Counted from the first letter of the stretch, positions 1-6,890 are shown. The stretch: 12,841 bases of DNA from an uncultured archaeon (GCA_902385765.1 CABMGU010000019.1:1-12841), one strand, 5' to 3'. Notes: generated from the letters alone by a model not told the origin. Translations and numbers: made by a program.

Positions 1-201
1 GCAAAGGATGTTCAGCCTGCAGAGATTGTCATGCACTTGCCGATTATTGCAAAGGAAAAGGGCATTCCGTGCATTCAGGTTAACAGCAAGGAAGAGCTTG
101 GCACTGCTGCCGGCATTGCTGTTCCTACAAGCGCGATTGCAGTTATTGCTGAGGGCGATGCTAAGAAGTTGATTGAAGAATTGAAAATCAAGTTGAGTTG
201 A
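1..201 (+). CDS. rpl7ae: Ribosomal protein L7Ae, 3' part only
   Basis: Frame 1 is open from the first base to TGA at 199-201 and gives 66 residues that match the C-terminal half of archaeal L7Ae: a segment like 'PAEIVMHLPIIAKEKGIP', then 'GTAAGIAVPTSAIAVI'. L7Ae is a kink-turn RNA-binding protein of the large ribosomal subunit. In archaea it is also a core protein of box C/D and H/ACA guide RNPs and of RNase P. The N-terminal half, with most of the RNA-contacting residues, lies before the window. The next gene starts 4 bases after the stop, so it heads (or is inside) the translation operon. Family assignment rests on sequence and on the classic L7Ae-S28e-L24e-Ndk order. Confidence 0.93.
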   Translation, partial: AKDVQPAEIVMHLPIIAKEKGIPCIQVNSKEELGTAAGIAVPTSAIAVIAEGDAKKLIEELKIKLS

Positions 202-205
202 GAAA

Positions 206-517
206 ATGGGCGATCCTAAAAAGAAAATTGTGGAATCAGAGCCCCAAAAGGAAACAAGGGGTCCGCCAAAGCAGGAAACTGGCGCGATTAGTTTTTCTTT
301 CGCAGTTCCTGCGCGTGTTGAGGAAATCATCGGCAGGACTGGAACAAGGGGCGAGGCAATCCAGGTCAGGTGCCGCGTCTTGGACGGCAGGGACAAGGAC
401 AAGGTTTTACGAAGAAACGTTAAGGGTCCTATCCAGAAAGATGATCTTTTGATGCTTAGAGAGACTGAAATCGAGGCAAGGCCATTGAGCAAGTCTGGCG
501 GAAGGGGTGGTTCGTAA
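206..517 (+). CDS. rps28e: Ribosomal protein S28e with N-terminal extension
   Basis: This 103-residue protein of the small ribosomal subunit carries the S28e signature at about residues 33-94: 'VEEIIGRTGTRGEAIQVRC', 'NVKGPIQKDD' and 'LLMLRETEIEARPL'. Archaeal S28e is usually around 70 residues and starts close to the 'VEEIIGRTG' part. Here about 30 extra residues precede the OB-fold core; they are lysine-, proline- and glutamine-rich and look disordered. The ATG at 206 is the only usable start, since the next in-frame Met is inside the core. There is no clear Shine-Dalgarno, and the start is 4 bases after the L7Ae stop, which fits translational coupling. The last base of the stop codon is the first base of the L24e start. 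Confidence 0.93.
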   Translation: MGDPKKKIVESEPQKETRGPPKQETGAISFSFAVPARVEEIIGRTGTRGEAIQVRCRVLDGRDKDKVLRRNVKGPIQKDDLLMLRETEIEARPLSKSGGRGGS

Positions 518-702
518 TGGGAAAGTGTTCTTTTTGCAGGACTTCGATTGAGCAGGGCACTGGCACTATGTACGTCAAGAAGGACGGGACTATTTTCAAT
601 TTTTGTTCTATGAAGTGTGAGAAGAATTTGCTTAAGCTTGGTCGCACTCCGAGATATGAGAAGTGGACCAAGGCTTATGAGAAAGGAGGCGTTAAGAAAT
701 GA
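517..702 (+). CDS. rpl24e: Ribosomal protein L24e
   Basis: A 61-residue large-subunit protein. It opens with a treble-clef zinc site formed by C4-x2-C7 ('CSFC') and C30-x3-C34 ('CSMKC'). Between these lies the family segment 'GTGTMYVKKDGTIFNFCS', followed by 'KNLLKLGRTPRYEKW', typical of archaeal L24e. Its length is normal for the family. The ATG overlaps the S28e stop (TAATG) by one base and its own TGA overlaps the ndk start by four (ATGA), so the genes are translationally coupled. A GAAAGGAGGC stretch near 680-689 is a strong Shine-Dalgarno serving the downstream ndk gene. Confidence 0.95.
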   Translation: MGKCSFCRTSIEQGTGTMYVKKDGTIFNFCSMKCEKNLLKLGRTPRYEKWTKAYEKGGVKK

Positions 703-1274
703 TTGAACAAACTCTTGTCTTGTTGAAGCCGGATGCTGTTCAGCGCGGCTTGGTTGGTGAGATTTTGTCTCGTTTTGAGCGTGTTGGATTGAAGATTGTT
801 GGTATGAAGCTTGTTCAGGTCGATGCTGAGCTTGCAAAAAAGCATTATCCTGACGCTCTTATTCCGATTGTTGGCGGTAAGACGAAGAAGGACTGGGATG
901 CTTATGGCATCAAGTACACTGAAAGTGTTGAAGACATTGGCAAAATGATTATTAATGCTACAAGAAAGTTTATCCAGCAGGGACCGGTTATTGCAGTGGT
1001 TCTTGAGGGTCTGCACGCACCAGAAATCGTCAGAAAATTGGTTGGGACCACAGGACCGAAAGATTCGCCTCCTGGTACAATCAGGGGCGATTTTGCGCAT
1101 TTGAGTCTGGGGTATGCGTCAACGCAGAAAAAAGGCGCTGCAAACCTGATTCACGCGTCAGGAAACTCAGAGGAAGCAAAGAAAGAGATAGAACTCTGGT
1201 TCAAGAAGTCAGAATTATTCAAGTACCCATCAGTGCATGACGTACACGTCTTATACGCACCGTACGATTTGTAA
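699..1274 (+). CDS. ndk: Nucleoside diphosphate kinase, long form
   Basis: Ndk moves the gamma phosphate of NTPs onto NDPs through a phosphohistidine. Visible signatures are 'LVLLKPDAVQRGLVGEI' (residues 6-22), 'VIAVVLEG' (97-104), 'GTIRGDFAHLS' (126-136) and the active-site region 'NLIHASGN' with catalytic His152. The protein has 191 residues against about 140-155 for classical Ndk. The extra length is mainly an insertion at about residues 53-87, where canonical enzymes have a short 'PFF..L' helix, plus a longer C-terminal tail. The usual Ser-Asp after the catalytic His reads Ser-Gly here. A Shine-Dalgarno, GGAGG, lies about 10 bases before the ATG. Its position after L24e is the standard archaeal arrangement. 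Confidence 0.95.
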   Translation: MIEQTLVLLKPDAVQRGLVGEILSRFERVGLKIVGMKLVQVDAELAKKHYPDALIPIVGGKTKKDWDAYGIKYTESVEDIGKMIINATRKFIQQGPVIAVVLEGLHAPEIVRKLVGTTGPKDSPPGTIRGDFAHLSLGYASTQKKGAANLIHASGNSEEAKKEIELWFKKSELFKYPSVHDVHVLYAPYDL

Positions 1275-1275
1275 A

Positions 1276-3474
1276 ATGGCAGTTGAAGAATCCCGTGTTG
1301 AGCGCATGAAGCGCATGTCAAAAAGGCAGGAGCAGATTAGGAATATTGCCACTTCTGCTCATATTCACCACGGTAAGACTGCTTTTACTGATAACCTGCT
1401 TGCTGCTGCCGGTTTTATGTCTGAAGCTGCAGCCGGTGAATTGGAAAAAGGTATGGCGACTTGGCAGCACTCTGATGAGCAGGAAAGATTGCTGACTGTT
1501 GACTCTGCAAACGTTTCAATGGTTCACGAGTTTCATGGCGAGGAGTTCCTGATTAACCTTATTGATACTCCGGGCCATATTGATTTTGGCGGTAACGTTA
1601 CAAGAGCTATGCGTGCTGTTGACGGCACTGTTGTTCTTGTCTGCGCTTCTGAGGGAATTATGCCGCAGACTGAAACTGTTCTCAAGCAGGCGTTGAGAGA
1701 GCGTGTCAAGCCTGTTTTGTTCATTAATAAGGTTGACCGCTTGATTAAGGAGATGCAGTATACTCCTGAGCAGATGCAGAAGCGTTTTGTTGAAATCATT
1801 ACTGAGTTTAACAAGTTGGTTGAGCAGATTGCCGAGACTGATTTTAAGCAGAAGTGGAAGGTTAACATTCAGGATGGCAGTGTTGCTTTTGGCAGCGCAA
1901 GGGATAACTGGGCTTTGAGCCTTCCTTTTATGCAGAAGAAGAATGTGAATTTTAAGGATGTTTTGAGAATCTATGAACTTGAAAAGGAGGAGCGTGAAAA
2001 GTTTGTTTGGGAGAAGTGTCCTTTGCACGAGGTTATTCTTGACATGGTCATCAAGCACCTGCCTAACCCGAAAGAGTCGCAGGCTTATCGTATTCCTAAG
2101 ATTTGGAGAGGTGACTTGGAATCGCCTTTGGGAAAATCCTTGTTGACCTGTGACCCTAATGGAAAGCTTGCTTTCTGTATTACGAGAATTTTGATTGAGC
2201 CGAAGTCTGGCAGGGAAGTCTCTGCCGGCAGATTGTACAGCGGCACTGTTCACGATGGTTTGCCTGTTTATTTGAATAACGCAAAGCAGTTCCAGAAGGT
2301 TTCCACTGTTTTTATGTATCAGGGAATTAAGACTGAGATTATGGAATCAGTTCCTGCCGGAAACATTCTTGCTATTGCAGGCATCTCTGGCACTGCCGGA
2401 GAAACTATTACATTAGAGCCTGATCAGCCGTTTGAGGAATTGAAGCACATTTTTGAGCCGGTCATCACTAAAGCTATCCAGCCTGATAAGCCTCAGGATT
2501 TGTCAAAGCTTGTTGAGGTTCTTAAAAAAGTTGCAAAAGAAGACCCAAGCATCAAGATGGAGATTAATCTGGAGACTGGCGAGAACCTGATGCACGGCAT
2601 GGGCGAGCTTCATCTTGAGATTGTTGAAAACAGGATTGTTACTGAGAAGGGTGTTAAAATCAAGACTTCTCCTCCGATTGTCACTTATCGCGAGACTATT
2701 GCAAAGAAGTCTCCTGAGTGTGAGGGCAAAACTCCTAACAAGCATAACAAGTTGTTCTTTGTTGTTGAGCCTTTGGAGCCCCAGATTCGTGAATTGATTA
2801 TCAGCGGAGAGGTTTCTGAGGGCAGGATTAAGAAGAAGGATTTGGTTTTGCGTGACAAGCTTGTTGCAGCAGGCTGGGATAACGATACTGCTTTGTCAGT
2901 CAAGGATATTTATCACGGATGTGTTTTCATGGAGAAAACAAGGGGCATCGTCCAGCTGCCGGAGTGCATTGAATTGATTATTGAGGGTTTTGAGCAGGTT
3001 ATGGACGGTGGTCCTCTTGCGCGTGAGCCTTGTGTCGGCATTAAGGTTACTTTGGTTGATGCAAAGCTTCACGAGGACGCTATTCACAGGGGTCCTGCTC
3101 AGATTTATCCTGCAGTCCGTGAGGGTATCAAGCTCTGTATGATGAATGCTAACCCTGTTATGTTTGAGCCGATGCAGACTCATCTGATTGAGGCGCCTAT
3201 CGAGTTTACCGGAGATATTACCAAGCTTGTTATGAACAAGCGCGGTCAGGTTCTCGAGCTTACTCAGGAGGGCACTCTTTCTTTTGTGAAGGCAAAGCTT
3301 CCTGTTGCTGAGATGCTTGGCTGGAGCAGTGATTTGCGTTCTGCAACCGGCGGTCGCGGTAATTCTTCGCTTATGGATCAGTGCTTTGAGAGGCTGCCTG
3401 TTGAGTTGCAGAATCGTGTTATTCAGCAGATTGTTCAGAGAAAGGGACTCACCGCAGGAATGCTGGGAGCATAA
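1276..3474 (+). CDS. fusA: Elongation factor 2 with unusual G domain
   Basis: EF-2 is the GTPase that drives ribosomal translocation. The ATG at 1276 is one base after the ndk stop and gives 732 residues, normal for archaeal EF-2. A start at 1237 would only add residues from within ndk. The G domain has G1 'AHIHHGKT' (28-35), switch I 'ERLLTVD' (70-76), G3 'DTPGH' (97-101) and G4 'NKVD' (151-154). Domain III has 'GMGELHLEIV'. Domain IV has 'AIHRGPAQ', with the diphthamide His at residue 604. Domain V has 'APVAEM'-like 'LPVAEMLG' and 'RSATGGRG'. Oddities are His31 in place of the Asp of AHIDHGKT, Ala36 instead of Thr, and 'RLLT' instead of 'RGIT' in switch I. Identity is certain; the effect of these changes is not. 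Confidence 0.96.
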   Translation: MAVEESRVERMKRMSKRQEQIRNIATSAHIHHGKTAFTDNLLAAAGFMSEAAAGELEKGMATWQHSDEQERLLTVDSANVSMVHEFHGEEFLINLIDTPGHIDFGGNVTRAMRAVDGTVVLVCASEGIMPQTETVLKQALRERVKPVLFINKVDRLIKEMQYTPEQMQKRFVEIITEFNKLVEQIAETDFKQKWKVNIQDGSVAFGSARDNWALSLPFMQKKNVNFKDVLRIYELEKEEREKFVWEKCPLHEVILDMVIKHLPNPKESQAYRIPKIWRGDLESPLGKSLLTCDPNGKLAFCITRILIEPKSGREVSAGRLYSGTVHDGLPVYLNNAKQFQKVSTVFMYQGIKTEIMESVPAGNILAIAGISGTAGETITLEPDQPFEELKHIFEPVITKAIQPDKPQDLSKLVEVLKKVAKEDPSIKMEINLETGENLMHGMGELHLEIVENRIVTEKGVKIKTSPPIVTYRETIAKKSPECEGKTPNKHNKLFFVVEPLEPQIRELIISGEVSEGRIKKKDLVLRDKLVAAGWDNDTALSVKDIYHGCVFMEKTRGIVQLPECIELIIEGFEQVMDGGPLAREPCVGIKVTLVDAKLHEDAIHRGPAQIYPAVREGIKLCMMNANPVMFEPMQTHLIEAPIEFTGDITKLVMNKRGQVLELTQEGTLSFVKAKLPVAEMLGWSSDLRSATGGRGNSSLMDQCFERLPVELQNRVIQQIVQRKGLTAGMLGA

Positions 3475-3488
3475 GCGTCGGGAGAGCG

Positions 3489-3516
3489 CGAGAGGACGGG
3501 CGTTACAGTCCTCTCG
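3489..3516. terminator. Perfect hairpin behind EF-2
   Basis: CGAGAGGAC (3489-3497) pairs perfectly with GTCCTCTCG (3508-3516) around a 10-base loop, 15 bases after the EF-2 stop. It lies in the 73-base gap between convergent genes. It could act as a bidirectional transcript end or as a 3'-end stabiliser. There is no T-run directly after it, so a classic terminator is not proven. Confidence 0.45.
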
Positions 3517-3547
3517 TAATGACTGCGTAGCCTAAAATTGAGAACTA

Positions 3548-3940
3548 TCAATCTGCATATCTTGCCAGCCAGACCGTGTACGTATTTTTATCATACCTTA
3601 TTTTGTAGTAATCCGGCGATAAATAGATTTTTGTCGTTTCGAATGGGACTATTCTGATTTCTGGTCCTTTTCTGCTTTTTATGATTAAAGTGTAGCTTCC
3701 TCTCGCCAGGTGTATTCCGTCCAAGTGTATGGCATAGCATCCTTGCGAACTCCATTTGACAGTGCTTGACCCGACGTTTAATGGGTCTTCCAGAAATGTT
3801 TCTTTGGTTGTTATTGTCTGTCCCGGATATAGGTGCGGGAATGATATTCTTTCTCCCCAGTTGATTTGCTCAGAAGGAGGGTAGACTGCTTTAGCGTGAA
3901 CTATTGAAACAAGAAGAATTAAAAAAAGAAACCATTTCAT
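3548..3940 (-). CDS. Small secreted protein, unknown function (B)
   Basis: 130 residues. The N-terminus is a typical Sec signal peptide: Met-Lys, a hydrophobic core at about residues 3-14, then 'VHA' with likely cleavage after residue 16. The mature part is about 114 residues with alternating hydrophobic/polar stretches and many Tyr, Thr, Ile and Val, as in a beta-sandwich domain. There is one Cys (residue 68), and no metal or catalytic motif can be seen. The ATG shares one base with the TGA of the upstream gene (TGATG), so the two secreted proteins are coupled and probably work together. I do not recognise the family. The end converges on EF-2. Confidence 0.72.
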   Translation of the reverse strand: MKWFLFLILLVSIVHAKAVYPPSEQINWGERISFPHLYPGQTITTKETFLEDPLNVGSSTVKWSSQGCYAIHLDGIHLARGSYTLIIKSRKGPEIRIVPFETTKIYLSPDYYKIRYDKNTYTVWLARYAD

Positions 3941-4305
3941 CAGTATTCGATTTTTGCGCTCGAATATTTGGGTTCAAATATCATTTGGTAAGTTTTGGTT
4001 CCTATGGTCAGTTTTCCGAGCCCTTTTGAGTCGTAATTCATGAAAAGGTTCTGTATTTTTCCGCTGTATCTGTCGCTGAAGACTATTTTATTCGCTGTCT
4101 TGTCGAATTTTTCTGCTCTGATTGCGTGCCTGACTCCGTCTACCGTTCTTGTGAAAGAGGTAGTGGATATTCTTACTGTCTGGTATCTTATATCGTTCGC
4201 TTTTTTCATTGTCAGAATAGGCGCTCCGTTTATTGGTGTTACTTTTGCATACACTATTGGAATTAGCAATAGAATGCATACTGCTACAAAAAGCAATTTT
4301 CTCAT
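3940..4305 (-). CDS. Small secreted protein, unknown function (A)
   Basis: 121 residues, the first gene of a two-gene - strand operon. It starts with a signal peptide: Met-Arg-Lys, a hydrophobic core at about 4-18, then 'VYA' with probable cleavage after residue 20. The mature protein is basic and beta-rich ('RTVDGVRHAIRAEKF', 'GKLTIGTKTYQMIF') and has no cysteines. A strong Shine-Dalgarno GAGGTGA (complement of 4310-4316) precedes the ATG. TATA-like TTTAATAA on the - strand near 4349-4356 would place transcription start about 20 bases upstream of the start codon. No family is recognised. A pairing with the next gene as extracellular partners is inferred only from coupling and shared signal peptides. 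Confidence 0.72.
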   Translation of the reverse strand: MRKLLFVAVCILLLIPIVYAKVTPINGAPILTMKKANDIRYQTVRISTTSFTRTVDGVRHAIRAEKFDKTANKIVFSDRYSGKIQNLFMNYDSKGLGKLTIGTKTYQMIFEPKYSSAKIEY

Positions 4306-4375
4306 TTTGTCACCTCATATATGTTTTTTAATGAATTGTAAATTTGTATTATTAAATCTTATGGTCTTTTCTCTC

Positions 4376-4393
4376 GAATTCCCTGTGGAATTC
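4376..4393. promoter_or_regulatory. Inverted repeat upstream of the EF-1A promoter
   Basis: GAATTCC (4376-4382) and GGAATTC (4387-4393) form a perfect 7-bp inverted repeat with a 4-base spacer, ending 7 bases before the TATA box. Its symmetry and position upstream of BRE/TATA fit a binding site for a dimeric transcription regulator or activator. It sits in the divergent intergenic region, so it could also affect the secreted-protein operon. Confidence 0.4.
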
Positions 4394-4400
4394 CGAAACG

Positions 4401-4409
4401 TTTATAAAT
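4401..4409 (+). promoter_or_regulatory. TATA box of EF-1A
   Basis: TTTATAAAT, preceded by the purine-containing BRE-like CCGAAACG (4393-4400). Transcription start is expected near 4430, giving a leader of about 30 bases that carries the Shine-Dalgarno AGGAGGGG (4451-4458). Confidence 0.75.
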
Positions 4410-4463
4410 ACCTGCTTGACTTTTTTGAATGACCTAATGTAATATTCAAGAGGAGGGGTATAT

Positions 4464-5741
4464 ATGGCAAAAGGAAAACCACACATGAATATCGTATTCG
4501 TTGGTCACGTTGACCACGGAAAGTCTACTACAGTTGGTAGAATGCTCTACGATTCAGGTAATATCGATGAGCAGACTATGCGAAAGCTGAAGGAAAAAGC
4601 TCAGGAGCTTGGTAAGGCTGGCTTTGAGTTTGCCTTCACTATGGATACTTTGAAGGAGGAGCAGACTCGTGGTATCACGATTGACCTGTCTCACAAGAAG
4701 TTCCAGACTCCAAAGTTCGACTTCACCATTATTGACGCACCTGGCCACAGGGACTTTATCAAGAACATGATTACTGGCGCCTCGCAGGCTGATGCCGCAG
4801 TGCTGGTTATTGGTTCCGAGGGTGTTCAGGCTCAGACTAAGGAGCACGCTTTCTTGTGCAAAACGCTTGGTGTTCAGCAGATGATTGTTGCCTGCAACAA
4901 GCAGGACTTGAACAAGTATGACCAGGCAAAGTTTGAGGCTACCAAGAAGGCAGCTCAGGACTTGCTGAAGTCTGTTGGTTACAAGATTGATGAAATCCAG
5001 ATCATTCCAATCGCTTCATACCCTGGCGAGAACGTTGTCAAACAGCTTGGCAACATGCCTTGGTACAAGGGACCGAGTTTGATGGCTGCTTTGGATAATT
5101 TGAAAGAGCCTGTTAAGCCTACGAATTTGGCGCTTAGACTTCCTATCCAGGACGTTTACAACATTACCGGTATTGGTGTAGTTCCAGTCGGTAAGGTTGA
5201 GACTGGTGTTATGAAGGTTGGCCAGAAGGTCATCATAATGCCTGGAAGGCTTGGCACTGGTATTACCGGCGAAGTTAAGTCCATTGAGATGCACCACGAG
5301 CAGATGCAGGAAGCAGAGCCTGGTGACAACGTCGGTTTCAACATCAGGGGTGTTGAGAAGAAGGACATTGCAAGAGGAGACGTTATTGGTCCTGTTGACA
5401 ACCCTCCAACCGTTGCTACTGAATTCACTGCTAACGTTATTATCTTGAACCATCCGACTGTTGTGACTGTTGGTTACACTCCTGTGTTCCACATCCACAC
5501 CGCTCAGGTTGCGTGCCAGATTACCGAGATTGTCAAGAAGATTAATCCGGCAACTGGTGAAGTGCTTGCAGAGCACCCGGACTTTGTCAAGAACGGTGAT
5601 GCAGCTGTGTTGAAGATTAAGCCTATACAGCCTCTCGTTATTGAGAAAGTCAAGGAGTTCCCGCCTTTGGGCAGGTTTGCCGTGCGTGACTCTGGTAACA
5701 CTGTTGCTGCAGGCATGTGCATTGACTTGGTCAAGAAATAA
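4464..5741 (+). CDS. tuf: Elongation factor 1-alpha (aEF1A)
   Basis: 425 residues, the GTPase that brings aminoacyl-tRNA to the ribosome. G1 is 'GHVDHGKS' (14-21), switch I contains 'RGITID' (69-74), G3 is 'DAPGH' (91-95) and G4 is 'NKQD' (145-148). Beta-barrel domain II begins near 'LALRLPIQDVYNITGIG'. Domain III carries 'HPTVVTVGYTPVFHIHTAQVAC' and ends 'PLGRFAVRDSGNTVAAG'. Length and motifs are normal, in contrast to the EF-2 encoded upstream. The start is fixed by AGGAGGGG 6 bases before the ATG. Canonical archaeal order is EF-1A then S10, which is kept. EF-2, often nearby, is about 1 kb upstream, beyond a two-gene insertion of opposite strand. Confidence 0.97.
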   Translation: MAKGKPHMNIVFVGHVDHGKSTTVGRMLYDSGNIDEQTMRKLKEKAQELGKAGFEFAFTMDTLKEEQTRGITIDLSHKKFQTPKFDFTIIDAPGHRDFIKNMITGASQADAAVLVIGSEGVQAQTKEHAFLCKTLGVQQMIVACNKQDLNKYDQAKFEATKKAAQDLLKSVGYKIDEIQIIPIASYPGENVVKQLGNMPWYKGPSLMAALDNLKEPVKPTNLALRLPIQDVYNITGIGVVPVGKVETGVMKVGQKVIIMPGRLGTGITGEVKSIEMHHEQMQEAEPGDNVGFNIRGVEKKDIARGDVIGPVDNPPTVATEFTANVIILNHPTVVTVGYTPVFHIHTAQVACQITEIVKKINPATGEVLAEHPDFVKNGDAAVLKIKPIQPLVIEKVKEFPPLGRFAVRDSGNTVAAGMCIDLVKK

Positions 5742-5742
5742 A

Positions 5743-5756
5743 TTTTTTTATTTTTT
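5743..5756 (+). terminator. T-rich tract between EF-1A and S10
   Basis: Seven Ts, one A and six Ts follow the EF-1A stop directly. Archaeal RNA polymerase stops at T-runs, so part of the transcripts may end here. The 21-base gap to S10 has no visible Shine-Dalgarno. S10 may therefore be read by partial read-through. Confidence 0.5.
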
Positions 5757-5762
5757 ACTGAT

Positions 5763-6074
5763 ATGCAAAAAGCAAGAATCAAACTGGCGAGTATTGACAT
5801 TGACAAGTTGAATCAAACTTGTGCTTTTATTAAAGATATCGCCGATAAGACAGGGGTTGACATCAGAGGTCCTATTCCCCTGCCTACAAAGCGTTTGAAG
5901 CTCACTACAAGGCGTTCTCCTTGCGGGCAGGGTTCTGCCACGTTTGAGCGTTATGAGATGCGTGTTCATAAGCGATTGATTGATCTTGGTCTTGACGAGC
6001 GCGCTTTGAGGCTTGTTATGCGCGTTCCCATTCCTGAAGGCCTCAATATTGAAATTGAAATGATTGATGTTTAA
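5763..6074 (+). CDS. rps10: Ribosomal protein S10
   Basis: 103 residues, the usual length for archaeal S10 (S20e type), a head protein of the small subunit. Clear family pieces are 'KARIKLASIDIDKLNQTC', 'IRGPIPLPTKRLKLTTRRSP', 'ERYEMRVHKRLIDL' and the C-terminal 'VPIPEGLNIEIEM'. It follows EF-1A as in most archaea. The ATG at 5763 is the only sensible start. No Shine-Dalgarno is apparent, and the gene may rely on coupling or on a short leader. It converges on the ZIP gene with a 19-base gap. Confidence 0.96.
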   Translation: MQKARIKLASIDIDKLNQTCAFIKDIADKTGVDIRGPIPLPTKRLKLTTRRSPCGQGSATFERYEMRVHKRLIDLGLDERALRLVMRVPIPEGLNIEIEMIDV

Positions 6075-6093
6075 GCGCTTGTTCTCAAGAATT

Positions 6094-6840
6094 TTATTCT
6101 ATAAAGGTCATTCCGTATATGGCTGCTATTCCAAACAAGAAGAAGATTAATTGTATTAATGCCTTTTTCAGGTTTCTTTCTTTATGCAGCTCAGGCAATA
6201 AATCAGCGCTTGCTATGTAGATGAATCCTCCTGCTGCAAATGGCACAAGTATTGCGCTTATGTTTTCGATTCTCATGCTGAAAAAGTATACTGCCAGCGC
6301 TCCGAGGAATGCAGTGCACGCGCAGATGAAGTTGAAGAACAGTGCTTTTTTTCGTGAAAGCCCTCCGTAAATGAGTATTCCAAAATCCCCAATTTCCTGT
6401 GGTATTTCGTGGAGTATGACTGCGACTGTTGCCGCTATGCCGACAGGTATGCTTGCGAGGTATGCTGCTGCTATTATCATTCCGTCAACGAAATTGTGCA
6501 CCCCGTCTCCAAATAAGTTTAGGAATGCTATTGAACTCATGTGATGATGGTGATGATGATGGTGCCCGTAATGGCAGTGGTACCAGAAGAAGAAGGTTTC
6601 TATGATGTAAAACACTACAACTCCTACAAGCGCGTATACAAGAACCGGTCCTCCGTTTTTCTCAAGCGCTTCCGGGAGCAGGTCTAGAAATGCTGCTGCA
6701 AGAAGTGCGCCTGCTGCAAAGCTTACCAGGCTGAATAGTATTTTTTCAAGTATTTTTGGTTTTAAGAATAATGTCAGCACTCCTACAAATGCCACCAGGC
6801 TCACTATTAAGACTGATATGAGTATGTATGCTAAAATCAT
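6094..6840 (-). CDS. ZIP-family divalent metal transporter
   Basis: 248 residues, predicted polytopic membrane protein with about eight transmembrane helices, typical of ZIP transporters that carry Zn2+ or Fe2+ into the cytoplasm. The helix IV signature 'HNFVDGMIIAAAY' (115-127) and helix V 'HEIPQEIGDFGIL' (144-156) supply the binuclear metal-site residues. A cytoplasmic loop before helix IV has a histidine run (residues 88-100, eight His in a row after 'HCHYG'), as in many ZIPs. The N-terminal 'FAAGALLAAAFLDLLPEAL' and C-terminal 'FAAGGFIYIASADLLPEL' show the family's internal symmetry. The ATG lies about 27 bases behind a TATA box with no Shine-Dalgarno, implying a leaderless mRNA. Metal specificity cannot be read from the sequence. 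Confidence 0.93.
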   Translation of the reverse strand: MILAYILISVLIVSLVAFVGVLTLFLKPKILEKILFSLVSFAAGALLAAAFLDLLPEALEKNGGPVLVYALVGVVVFYIIETFFFWYHCHYGHHHHHHHHMSSIAFLNLFGDGVHNFVDGMIIAAAYLASIPVGIAATVAVILHEIPQEIGDFGILIYGGLSRKKALFFNFICACTAFLGALAVYFFSMRIENISAILVPFAAGGFIYIASADLLPELHKERNLKKALIQLIFFLFGIAAIYGMTFIE

Positions 6841-6860
6841 TATTCTATGAATTGAACTTT

Positions 6861-6872
6861 TTATTTATAAAG
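6861..6872 (-). promoter_or_regulatory. TATA box of the ZIP gene
   Basis: Read on the - strand this is CTTTATAAATAA, centred about 27 bases before the ATG at 6840. Transcription would start at or next to the start codon. No Shine-Dalgarno is present, which agrees with a leaderless transcript. Confidence 0.6.
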
Positions 6873-6890
6873 CTTTGCTTGTGCAAAAGA

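Noticed and set aside
198..452. Overlapping + strand frame in S28e
   Set aside because: Out of frame with a clear S28e gene; the translation is Arg/Ser-rich low-quality sequence.
1516..2253. Long open frame of 245 codons on the - strand inside EF-2
   Set aside because: It is the mirror of the strong codon bias of EF-2; the translation is Asn/Leu/Ser-rich without domains, and EF-2 is certain in this stretch.
3489..3521. Pseudoknot between hairpin loop CGTTAC (3501-3506) and GTAATG (3516-3521)
   Set aside because: The connecting loop across the 8-bp first stem would have zero bases, which is sterically not feasible; treated as a chance match or a competing pairing.
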